Below are positions 42,553 through 55,150 of a DNA stretch of 64,000 nucleotides, piece after piece (the first letter of the stretch is position 1; the number at the start of each line of letters is the position of its first letter). Below the pieces are notes generated by a model. It was given only the letters and a program-made list of their open reading frames with translations, was not told where the DNA came from and did not search any database. The stretch is from contig CM072516.1 in NCBI GenBank assembly GCA_036898135.1, forward strand, positions 66,419,672-66,483,671, in the 5' to 3' direction. A program made the translations under genes and the position numbers. The stretch is from Oncomelania hupensis. Its lineage: Eukaryota; Mollusca; Gastropoda; Littorinimorpha; Pomatiopsidae.

Positions 42553-43440
42553 ATGGCAAAGCCCATATAACTCACGCTCTTAATGGAAATCGTAATAATT
42601 GACATGTAAAAAAAAGTTCCCCCCCCCTCCCCCAAAAAATAAAAAAAACACCAATGGCATTAAAATGCAAAGTAATACCGACTTTGATCTTTCTATGCTC
42701 TTGAAATTGAGAAAACACTGAACTCTGACTCCAAATACACTTAAGTAATCAAATAAAGTAGAGCAAAAGTTGTATTATGCACACAAAAAACGTGAGACGA
42801 CCTTGACCGTCAGTGACCTTACCTCGGGATGACCTTGGCCCTCACGTGATCTCTCATGCATGTCTGATCAAATAACTCAATGTTGTTGCATACTATTGGT
42901 TAAATTAACAGACATTCCACTGTACGATTATCTATTTTTACAGTTTTTGCAAGGCCTTCAACGGAAAAATTTAAAATTTATGAGAGATCAATCTATCATC
43001 TCTAAATACAACAAGTTTTGAATTTATATCTCTCAAAGATTAGGGTCAAGATCACTTCAGAATACTTATACAACCTATTTTCGACAGTTCCAGTGACCTT
43101 GACCTTGGAGTGAGGGCTGACCAAATGTGCACTGGATGTGTATATCATGCATCAAGAATGTGCACTGGATGTGTATATCATTAATCATAAGTTCAATATT
43201 GATAGCTGAGAAAAAAGTGAAATTTTGTGAAAAATTTTATATTTTATTTTTAATTTGTATTCGTAACATTTGACGGCGCTGTCACCTTCACCTTGACGTC
43301 ATTGATTCACTGATAATTTATGAGGTCTCATTAGTATACAACATCTTACCAAGTTTGGTTGTGATAGTTGAAATAAGACTGAGTACTTTGCCACTTTAAA
43401 GTTTTCGAAAAGACAGTAGGCGGACATTTTTGTCCACTAA
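42553..43440 (+). repeat. R2 interspersed repeat, copy 2
   Basis: Collinear with copy 1 from 'aaagcccatataactcac' to 'gtactttgccactttaaagtttt'. It includes a local 30 bp tandem duplication ('tgtgcactggatgtgtatatcat', about 43126-43182). TGACCTTGA-type sites are present near 42793, 42830 and 43095. Confidence 0.78.
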
Positions 43441-44369
43441 GGAAACTAAGCTTAAACTGAAACACTACTTTATAAGTCGTGTGTTATAAAAGAGTTTAAT
43501 GTTGATCTTCCATAAAACGACTTGGGCGGGGGAGGTGAGGGGAGAAGAAAGGGAGGGAGGTGGGAGAGGAAAGAGAGTGAGCGAAAGAGAGAGATTTAAA
43601 ACGACTGGAGTTTGGTTGGCAGCAGGGAAATAATACAATTATTTCATTGAGAGTGTTCACTCAAGGGACACTGAGAAGAAATAACAGATAGCAAGAAGGC
43701 AGTTTGACTTTCGGATGTTGGAATTGATCTCCAAGCTTTCAGATTCAATTTACGAATAACTGGAGTGATAAGGTAAACAAATATCTGTTAATACAAATAA
43801 ATGCAAAATTTTCTTCCAAATATCAAACAGCGTGATCACATTTAAAAAAAAACACTCGCTCTTTAAAGAAAACAAAAATAAATGGACAGGAACATGCGCA
43901 CTTTGGGAACTTAAAAGATCGCTAAAATCAAGTTTCTGTTTGGTGTAAATCTCAGGAACGAGTGTGAGGTTTGATGGTTGAGATGGGGTGTAGGGTAGGA
44001 GGGGCAAGATTGGTAATGGACAAGAGGAAAGGGTAGGGGGGGGGGGGGCGGTAAGGTGAAGATGAGAGGAAGAAGGGTGTGATGACGTGTGTGATGAGTG
44101 TGGCGCGATGTTTTCATAGGATGAGAAAGCAGGGAAGCATTTATTCTACAATAGCAACCACAATACCAACGCCGATCATAATGAACGTATGGATGACTGA
44201 ACCAAACAAACAAACAGGAAAAGAACTACTACCAATACAAGTTTAGTTTATACAGTTTTCAGACCATCACAAAGTTAAAGCTGTATAACATCATTTTGTA
44301 AAGGGCGCGGCTGGTGATGTTGTGCTTGTTTGTTGGTATTTATTAAATATTACACAACAGGGCTTTCTT

Positions 44370-44370
<1 letters not shown>
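43441..44370. other. Non-coding, purine-rich in parts
   Basis: GGGA-rich at 43525-43590 and a G run at 44035-44050. No gene seen. Confidence 0.4.

Positions 44371-44438
<68 letters not shown>
44371..44438. repeat. (AAT)n microsatellite
   Basis: Pure trinucleotide run directly before R1 copy 2. Confidence 0.95.
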
Positions 44439-44440
<2 letters not shown>

Positions 44441-44447
44441 ACAACGT

Positions 44448-45019
44448 TTGATTGATTGATTGTTGCTTTAGGTCCAACGGACTCTTCCGAGCCAAATCAG
44501 GACCGGACAACCCCCGATCCGCATAAAAGATCTGCTGAAACAACCCTAGTGGGAAAATTTAATGCCCTTTACCGGCCAGTCACTTTACAATAAAGACATC
44601 CCACGCAGGGGACGGCTGAGGCTTTACCCCAACTACTCGAACCCCCCCCCCCCTCCCCGGTTACAAAAACAAAATAGAACACAAACATCATTATAAACTA
44701 TCAACAAAACATATACATATAAAATGCCTACACTGCCAAATAATAACATCATAGGAAGCCCCAGTGACCACCCGGCAGAAAGCGTCCAACACTCCCAAGC
44801 TGATCCAACAGACCTCATACACAAACAAGGAGTCTTGTCCAGGAAGAGTTTTCAAGAAAAAAGGTAGGTCATTGATCTAGCGAAGAAGAAGATAGTATAG
44901 CAGAGTGATAGGACAGAGCAGGAATGGGAAAGAGTAAATGAGGAAGACAGCGACAGTGGGAATTTTTCCATGAAGTGGGGATACTATTTATACTGAAACC
45001 CCCGGCACTCCAACGGGGG
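44448..45019 (-). mobile_element. R1 retroposon, copy 2
   Basis: Near full length on the minus strand, from the GC-rich start at 45019 through TATAAATAG and the hydrophobic frame (44824-44633) to 'gagtccgttggacctaaagc'. The tail here is (AATC)n instead of (TAATG)n. A G run near 44640-44657 breaks the frame. I found no clear target duplication. Confidence 0.82.
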
Positions 45020-45363
45020 TACTGTTGCCGCAGTGAATCTGTCATGCCTACAAAGGAAAGATAGGTTTTCAACTGGGGCTTTCACTTTTCCCTTTATGGG
45101 TTAGAACAATCTACAGTGGCAAGATTGCTCATGACCCCAAGGGGTTAATGAACAACGAATGTTCCGGCATATAAGACTCGTCGTAAAAATCTTGTTAAAC
45201 AAAGTCTGGACGAACTCATACCTAAGCCGCAGCAGACTATTTAATTAATATATAGCCTTAACCCGCAATCCACTTTCTCAAAGTAACGAATGGGAGCCAC
45301 ACAGCTACGCCTTGTATGTAGAGGAGTATAGACAGACGTGAAAAGCCCAAATGTCTTCATTGC

Positions 45364-46230
45364 AAAGTTCGTGGAGGTTCTAAAATGTTTTTATGGAGGT
45401 TCTCCATAACCTAGGTTACTGAACCCTTTGGAAGAAAAAAAATCGGGAAATTAGGTTCGGGATCTGAGAACCTGGAAAGAAAGTTTCTGAACCTCCACGA
45501 GTATTCATTGGAAGATTCGTCAACAACTTTTTTGGGGTGTGGGAGGGGGGATGTGGTGGGGGATGGGAGGTTTTTAGATCCTGAACATAGATTTCTGAAC
45601 CTTTTGAACAAATGGACCTTTTTTTCCCGAGGTTCTCTGATCCCAAACCCAGGTTCCTGAACCTTTCTTCTTTTTTCGTCTTTTGTCCAAAAGGTTCAAG
45701 ATTTTTTTTAACCTCGATTGCATGCAGGCCGGAGCTATGAACTTTTGTCATCTCAGACCTCCTTTACTGGTTCTTACAAAAATTAAATGCAGCATTTTAC
45801 ATTGTTTAGTTGAAAATACTTCTAAGCAATTAGTATTAGTCTATTTGTGGACAGTCAAGACAATTAACAAGAGATGAAAGAGTTGGTTTGTCAGATTTGA
45901 GTTTGTAATTAACAAGGTCTGTAAGGACTAATAAGATATGTGCAACTAATACAAACAAATATTTAACCCCAGCACAAACTAACAAAAGAAACACAGGAAA
46001 TAAATCAATAGGATAACATACTTCATTCACCAGTGGCTCCTATTAGACAACTAAAGATTCAGAAATCTAAGTTCGTGATCTAAATACCTCGAAAAAAAAA
46101 GGTTTTCAGATCCAGAACTTATGTTCCCGAATCTTTCCCCCCCCCCCTTCTGCAAAAGGTTCGGAAATGTATGTTTGGGATCTCAGAACCTCTAAAAACA
46201 AGAGGGTTCGTGAACCACCACGAACCTTAC
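45364..46230. mobile_element. Foldback-like TIR element rich in AGGTTC/GAACCT
   Basis: The left end 'gcaaagttcgtggaggttc' and the complement of the right end 'gtaaggttcgtggtggttc' match at most positions. The outer 300 bp on each side are full of GGTTC and GAACC motifs in both orientations. No transposase frame and no certain target duplication. About 0.87 kb. Confidence 0.55.
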
Positions 46231-46757
46231 AAGTCTGACCTGTCCACAAGGGATCTGAGCGGAACCTACGGTCTTCATTACAAAACCATGTGATGTAAAA
46301 GTTACAGCAGAATAATGCTTATAGGCTTATTTCTATGAACTGTGCCTCTAGTACCAACCAGTACCAGTACTTCTGCTACTTCTTTGAAAACAGTTTATTT
46401 TAATGAAAAAATATATTTGTTAAAAATCCATGGTTTTAAGACATAGCCAAAGTTTAACTAAAATATTTGTTAAAATATAAAAACAGGCACGTTCAGTTTA
46501 AATGAGCTTTGATTTACAAATAAAAGGTACGTAATAATAACAACAAACTATTAACAATAAATAAACATAAAAGAAAAATACACAAAAAAGAGACATATTA
46601 GTTTAAACAGAGAACTTATTATACATATAGTAAGTTTACTGGTTTAAAGGAGACGGTTTGTATGAAAAGATACAAACGAACACAGCCGCATCAATGCTGA
46701 ATGGAAATTTCGGCTTTTTAATACCGTAAGGATTACATTTAATAATAATAACAAGTA
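46231..46757. other. AT-rich non-coding sequence
   Basis: I see nothing beyond A/T runs. Confidence 0.4.
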
Positions 46758-46948
46758 GTGCGTGCAAGACCAGAGTACTTAGACAACTGTGTTGATTAGA
46801 TAGCCTCAGCAAGACCAGAGTACTTAGACAACTGTGTTGATTAGATAGCCTCAGCAAGACCAGAGTACTTAGACAACTGTGTTGATTAGATAGCCTCAGC
46901 AAGACTAGAGTACTTAGACAAATGTGTTGATTAGATAGCCTCAGCAAA
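46758..46948. repeat. 45 bp minisatellite (about 4 units)
   Basis: Unit from 'agcaagaccagagtacttag' to 'gattagatagcctc', nearly perfect. The length is divisible by three, so the minus strand stays open (LRLSNQHSCLSTLVL repeated). Confidence 0.95.
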
Positions 46949-47509
46949 ACGAACAGGCTTCGGGCAACTCCGTATGACTTAGAGGCTGTGCTGAAAATAG
47001 TGTGTGATAAAAATCGATGGAATATAATTTTTTTAAAAGCATAAATAAATTGTTAAAAAAACCATCACACAAAACCCAGACTTGATTCCTCAATAACCTT
47101 TCCCCAGGTCTTCGACATCACGATGCAGGATTCTGCTTTAAAAAAAAAAAAGCCTTTGTTTTGTAAGTAAATACTAACATTGCGAATGAACCATACTTAT
47201 ATTTTGCCTGTAACATTTAAAATGCTTTCTATCGGAGGTAGGGGGTGGGGGTGAGGGGGGGGGGGGTAGTTGGCAGAGAGGAGAATACAGAAATTGATAT
47301 TTTGTACTTACGTCTACTTTTTTTCCCTCACCTATATTTTGCACTTCAACATTCCAGTTAATTCCAAAAGTGTATGGATCAAAACTTAACATTCCACTCC
47401 CCCTCTCCTCTGTCCTCCACCCCTCTCCAGTTATTTCTTCCATCTTTTCTTTGGTGCAACTATTTTTCTCTCTGATTTTGCTTTAATTTCTTCATTTCCC
47501 GTACTACAT

Positions 47510-47528
47510 TCAAGAGAGAGAGAGAGAT

Positions 47529-47613
<85 letters not shown>
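47510..47613. repeat. (GA)n microsatellite
   Basis: Pure AG run after a short AGAT interruption. The 560 bp before it (46949-47509) are non-coding. Confidence 0.97.
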
Positions 47614-47616
<3 letters not shown>

Positions 47617-47863
47617 CCACATAAAAACACAGCAGAGCGACAAATTACTTATCGATTTCCGACAAGATTTCAAGCTGGCAGAGCTAAATTTAAAATGTGG
47701 GAGCCGCAGAGGATATGATGCAATGACGTCGTTTGACTGAATGCACCACTCAGATATAACGTGAACCTGACGTGGGTAGGCTGAATGTAGGTCTACTACT
47801 TAAATACATCGCACACTTGCCGTCACGCCTAATTGTAGTACTAATATTAAAATAATGACGTAC

Positions 47864-48640
47864 TACTGCATGTACTATTCAAACAGAACGTACGACGGAC
47901 GTCGTACAACTGCATGTACTATTCAAACAGAACGTACGACGGACGTCGTACAACTGCATGTACTATTCAAACAGAATGTACGCCTGGCGTACAACTGCAT
48001 GTACTATTCAAACAGAACGTACTCCTGATGTCGTACAACTGGATGTACTATTCAAACAGAACGTACGCTTAACGTCGTACAATTGCATGCACTATTCACA
48101 CAGAACGTACGCCTGACGTCGTTCAACTGAATGTACTATTCAAACAGAATGTACCACTTCGTACAACTGCATGTAAAACAGGAACGTACATCTGCATGTC
48201 AATATTCAGCTAGGCCCACGTATTAATGGAAACCGTTTCCTCTGACAGCATATTAATGTAGGCCTACATGAATTTAAAATTATTTTTTAACATTCCATCC
48301 CACCCCTCTGGAGTTGTTTCTCCCATCTTTCTTTGCTTCTCATCTTGTTTATATTTGTTCTTGTCGGTGCAACTCTTCTTCTCTTTCTCTGACGTCGTGC
48401 AACTGAATGTACTATTCAAACAGAACGTACGCCTGGCGTCGTACCACTGCATGTACTATTCAAACAGAACGTACGCCTGAATATACTATTCAAACACAAT
48501 GTACCATGTCGTACAGCTGCATGTAAAACAGGAACGTACATCTAAAGATGCATGCAAATATTTACCTAGGCCCACGAATTAATGAAAACAGTAGTATCTA
48601 ATGTAAGCCTACATAAATTTGAAAGAAACGTTTTTGGTTT
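47864..48640. repeat. 44 bp palindrome-bearing minisatellite within a larger duplication
   Basis: Units of 'catgtactattcaaacagaac' plus 'gtacgacggacgtcgtac' recur about seven times at 47864-48150 and two or three times at 48395-48510. Between and after the blocks, 'taggcccacg...attaatg...gcctacat' occurs at 48210-48275 and again at 48567-48618, so the whole module of roughly 350 bp is duplicated. Confidence 0.85.
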
Positions 48641-49129
48641 TTTTTTGGGGGGTGGGGGGGATGTTAGGGGGAGGATACAGACACACAGATTTAATCTGAT
48701 TCTGATTTATCTCAAACTCACTGTAGCATTAATTACATTTTTTTTTTAAAGTATGATCGAGACCTCAGTTTCTATACACGTTTCTAGAGTTACTCGCGCC
48801 GTTCTACACACACACACAAAGATATAAAATATATATTTTTTTAAAGTCCAGTCATGTGTCCTTCCTTAACACTTACTTTCTCAAGTACCACCGACATTTG
48901 GAATGCTTATTTTATACTTTGGTTAGAAGCTAATATATATAAAGATTAACAAAACAAAACAGGATTGTACTGTCTGTATGTGTCCTAGTTTTATGGACGG
49001 AGTGTATACGGCAGAGTGTGTACAGTTGCTCTAAAATGGACGTATAGGGAGGAATCACAGGAGAAGGACTTCTATTCTCTGGATGGTGGAGGTTTAGATA
49101 TATTGGAAGTATATTGAATGAATGAATGA
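48641..49129. other. Non-coding sequence
   Basis: A G run at 48645-48670 and short A/T tracts; no gene seen. Confidence 0.4.
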
Positions 49130-49330
49130 ACATTAAGGTTTAACGTCTACACCCACCATTGGTGATATGGCAGCGGTGATAACCTTCCCAGGGAAAGAGG
49201 GGTTGGGACCTGAATCAACACTGCATCATACTGCTAAAATGGCCACATTTTATATCGCCCACCACGGGATTCGAATCTGGGTCATCGGTGTGACAGGCGA
49301 ACGCTGTATCACTTGAGCTACGGCGGTGGG
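49130..49330 (-). mobile_element. tRNA-derived SINE3
   Basis: On the minus strand the head reads 'gccgtagctcaagtgataca' (A box) and 'agattcgaatcccgtgg' (B box), followed by about 120 bp of body ending in 'gggtgtagacgttaaacctt'. It differs from SINE1 and SINE2. Confidence 0.7.
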
Positions 49331-49711
49331 ACAAGTATTCACAACTTTCCGGCACCTCTCATAAAAACTCGTGGGTATCGCCATTATAAATTAAAACGAG
49401 GTTATATGAAACCAAGTTCCGGTTTTGCTTGTTTTGCTTTTATCAAAGCTTGATGCGTGACTTTTAAATATGGCAAATTGCCGAAAACGACGATTGTTAG
49501 AGCCAGAAAACGAGTGGGATAAGTATAAAAACGGTGGAGGAAGTACACGCTCAGTGAAAGAATGCAAAAAACAATCGTAGAGGCCTGTATTTGTGGCGAC
49601 TTCGGAGGTGCGTCGATCATCGACAGAAAGTGAAACGGGACCTGAAAACTCTTGTAGTTTTCCATAGCTTCGCCGTCGCAACCTTCACAAAACACGAAGT
49701 AACTGAATATG

Positions 49712-49835
49712 TTAGGCTAGCGTTGTGGCCAAGTGGGCTAAGGCGGGACTAACTTGCCTTGTCCACAAGCCAGAAACCAATGGCGCCTGACAGGTGTGGG
49801 TTCGAGCCAGCATCTGGGCGTTATGTTTTTTCCGA
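49712..49835 (+). mobile_element. tRNA-like head of a fourth SINE or a tRNA pseudogene
   Basis: 'gtggccaagtgggctaaggc' resembles an A box of long-variable-arm tRNAs and 'gtgggttcgagcca' a B box. The spacing is too long for a working tRNA. Confidence 0.5.
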
Positions 49836-50837
49836 ATATTTTTCAAAAATTCACAAATAATGTTAGGTAGGTAGGGTTTAGGCGCGCCACTGGCGATAGA
49901 AAGGGATAATAAACTGCAGCAAAAATAAAAATAAAAATATGTGAGGGTACGATACAGGTGGCCAGTGACACATGTTATTATTCTTGAATATTTGGAAATA
50001 ACTCACTAAAACACGCGGAGAAAAAAAACCGGAAGTATTTTTCATAGAGGGGATTCCCGTTGGTGCATAGGATAGCAGAAAAGTGTGATAGCAAACGGTA
50101 TTCATTCTGAGCTCCCTATAATAAGTATTAAACCATAACGTATGTGGAAGTGGCGAGCGTTAGGCTGGGTGGGAGATGAACTGTGTAAAACAAAATCGAT
50201 TTCAATCTTCCTCTCTATATTATCTGTCAACACTGCAATCCATCTAGTGCCATTCTCCTATCAGCTATGTGCTAGATCTAGTTTTTTTTAAAAAAAAAGT
50301 GCAGATATCTTTCTGTCCAACAATGGGCCTTGCTTAGCTAAAATCTTAAGACTGTAACGTAAACTGACAATATGGTTTAATATACATTTTATGATTTATA
50401 TTTGTCACCGACGCGGTCGAATTTGACAAGTCTCTTTGCTCTATGAGAAGTCAACAGAACATAACTATTTGACAGAGGTGATTTAAACGTCTACAGTGGT
50501 TGAGTTGAGGCCACAGCGAAATGATCACTTTTTCTAGAGGCAAGATTCCACAACAGGATAAGGTGTATCTTCATGTAGGTTTATGTCCCCGATGCTATCA
50601 TTAACTTTTGTCCCCTTCCATAAGGCTAAGCTACCTATTAGCCTACATTTGTTTTACACCGAATGGTTTTTGCGTATTCCATCTACGCTTTATATATTCA
50701 TGATGAAATAGCAAATGGAGTCATATCTCGCTAAGTCTCCGCTGATGAGTTTCCAGGTATTTCGTTTTGTACCTTCAGGTCTACATATATTATCCCTTGC
50801 ATGTAAAACACAATACGCGCAAAACCGCATGAAAGTT

Positions 50838-50870
<33 letters not shown>

Positions 50871-50959
50871 GTGTGTGTGTGTGTGTGTGATGTTTCCGTG
50901 TGTTCTGTGTTGTGTTATGAGAGCGAGTGTGTACATACAAGAGAAAGGAGACTATTGAT

Positions 50960-51000
<41 letters not shown>

Positions 51001-52969
51001 GTTTGTGTGTGTGTGTGTGCACTGCTCTCTTCAAAACCATCACAACCCTTCGCCAAACACTAGTCTAATGGACCAACGAAGAGAGATTCTAACCTTTTAA
51101 TTTGGGGTTGGTTTTATAGTTTATATAATATTTTGTTCTACTGTTCATTTTGAATTGTAAACATTATTTCTCATCCTTTCGGATCTCAGTCAGTAATATT
51201 GGGACCGCCTCTTCAAACACGATGGGTGCACACAATTATCAGATTCGATCTGTCTGTACTTCTCAACAACAAAGCCATGCTGTTTTGGCCAGCCTGGACC
51301 ATAACCTGCTATAGCTCTGGAACACAAACAAGTTCATATAGAGTGGATAGATTGTCTGAGCCTAGCTGGAGCCTATTACTATACATATTCTAAGTAGGGC
51401 GCATGCCGCAATAGGCTCAGCTACGCGGGGTGGATCGTTGCTATACTAAGACAGTCAATCAAGGCCATTGTGCAGCACCGTGCACCCGGCAGAGAACAAT
51501 AATTGGTAAAACCAGCACCCGGGTAAAGCACTGTCATCACGAAACCAATAATACTGAACGAGTCACAACTGCTATGGTCGTTACACGCTAAAAATAAACA
51601 TATCGTGACTGAAAGGATGTGCGCTTTATGTCATTGGTTTTTGGTTAAACCGAAAATAACAATCAGTACGTTTTCTTATCGTGATTAGGCTAATATTGCA
51701 TTGACAACGTCTTTTTTTAGGGAGGGGGGAAGGGGTAAGGGGTGGAACTAACCCTATACATATCTACTGATCTATGCAACACAGTTCAATATGTCTTTTT
51801 CCTGCAAACTTGCTTGTGATTTGCTCTATGGATCAGAGCTGACTAAAGTACTAAATACACGATTCACAAACACACTGTTCTCTTCAATTGAGCAAGTATT
51901 TGTACTCAAATAAAACGTGGTTACACTTCTAATTGCCTCTTAACTTCCCGTCGAGTTATCATCGAGGAATTTGTTTAGGTTTTTGTATCGTTTTTTATTT
52001 GATGGTGCGAATTGGACAGACATATATTTTACTTCACAAGACCTTGCTCACCGCATACACACGTAAGTGAAAAAAAAAGAAGAAATAAATAAAAGAGTTT
52101 GATAACCGAGTGTGGATCACGGGGGAAGGGAAGACTGAAATTTGATACAAGTATATTATAAGTTGTATATTATAAATGACATACCACATTTTTATTGTAT
52201 TTTTGTGAATAAACATGCTTATGACTACTATCTTTTCTTGTTTGTTATTTTCATTATAAGCCGCAAGTACTCGTATCAACTATTCTGTATTCTGGTCAAA
52301 AGATAAACGTCACAGTGTTTGTCCTAAAAAGAATTTCTGTTCTATTATATTGCAGGCTGTGAGTTATATTGGACTTACAATGAATCTTTCTATGCACAAA
52401 TTAGTACACAGTATACAATAAATTAAAAAGGAGGCGAAAGAAATAAGAATTTCTTTAATTAATAAATTAAATAATTTTAAAAAAAGGCCAATGATATCAT
52501 GTTGTTTGTTAATGATGATGATGGTCCTGCTGATGATAATGATGAAGACGAAGACGATGATGCTGACGATGATGATTTGTTTGGAAGGATCTCACTAGTC
52601 GTCTTGAACAGAATACAGTCAACTAGTTTCTCTGCCTCCTTTGAGATCAATAAAAACGCAAATCTGGAATTCTTTTTGTTGTTGTAGTTTTTTTTTGTAT
52701 ATAGTATAATCGTTAAATACTTTGATTAATATACTAATATCGCTGTTTAACAAGGTCGAGTGCGGTAACATACGTAGCCTCAGATACTCTGTGTGGTTTG
52801 AGTTATTCGTCCAGCAAACCATCCAGGTATTCAATGCCTAATTAATCATCGACAGTCGTTAGAGGACGCACACAGTTATGCACAAACAACACTGGTCAAT
52901 TGGACCATTCATTCTAAACAAAGTCCAACATACATGCACGAAATGCAAACATACTAAAGAACAGAAAGA
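49836..52969. other. Non-coding sequence with simple repeats
   Basis: (GT)n at 50839-50888, (CT)n at 50963-50997, and a GAT/GAC-rich stretch at 52511-52575. No convincing exon or repeat family was recognised in the remainder. Confidence 0.4.
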
Positions 52970-54204
<1,235 letters not shown>

Positions 54205-55150
54205 GGACATAAAAACGAACTGACACATGCTCCTAATGGAACTCGCAATATGTAACATGAAAATAAGTGCCCAGAAAATAATAAAATGAAACCGTGGCAT
54301 TATAATGCAAAGTAATACCGACTTTGGTCTTTCTATGCTCTTGACCCTGAGAGGACATTGACCTCCGGTTCCAAATACACTCATGTACAATCAAATAAAG
54401 TACAGAAAAAGTTGTATTATGCCAAAAAAAACGGTGACCTTGGGATGACCTTGACCTTCAGTGGATTTGACTTTGGAGTGATCTTGACACGCACTTGATC
54501 TCTCAAGCATGTCTGATCAAATAACCCAATGTTGCATACTATAGGTTAAATAAAAAAAACAATTCCATTGTACGATGACATATTTTTTTGTATGCTTTTG
54601 CAAGGCTTAAAATGACCTTGACCTTCAAGATCAACGCAAAAGCGGAACATATATGAAAGATCTATTTATCATCTCTAAATACAACAAGGTGGGATCGGAA
54701 TTTATATCTCTCCTAGTTTAGGGTCAAGGTTATTTCAAAGTACCCATATAACCGACTTTGGACACTCCTGTGACCTTGACCTTGGAGTAGGGTTGACCAA
54801 ATTTGCACAGTATATGTGTTTCATTGATATCTATCATGCTTCAAAGAATCGTAAGTTCAATAATAATAACCTAGAAAAAAAAGAAAAATTTGTGAAAATT
54901 ATCTTTTTTAAAAAACAACTAACATTTGATGACCCTGTGACCTTGACTTTAAGTGAAGTCACTCATTCACAGATCATTTATGAGGTCTCATGGGTGCACA
55001 CCATCTTAACAAGCTTAATTGTGATAGTTGAAATAGGTTCTGAGTATTTAGCCACTTTAAAGTACAGACGGCGAAACGGCGGTCGGACGGACAATTTTTG
55101 TTCACTGATAATTTTTGGACTATTTAGGACTCATCTCGCATAGTTTTGAA
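54205..55150 (+). repeat. R2 interspersed repeat, copy 3
   Basis: Collinear with copies 1 and 2 to the 3' block 'tttttggactatttaggactcatctcgca', which matches copy 1. At least four exact TGACCTTGA sites are present, near 54444, 54612, 54771 and 54938. Confidence 0.8.

Noticed and set aside
49391..49695. Two overlapping minus frames of 96-97 codons
   Set aside because: No recognisable domain, no splice logic, and they lie between two SINE-like units; chance frames are likely.
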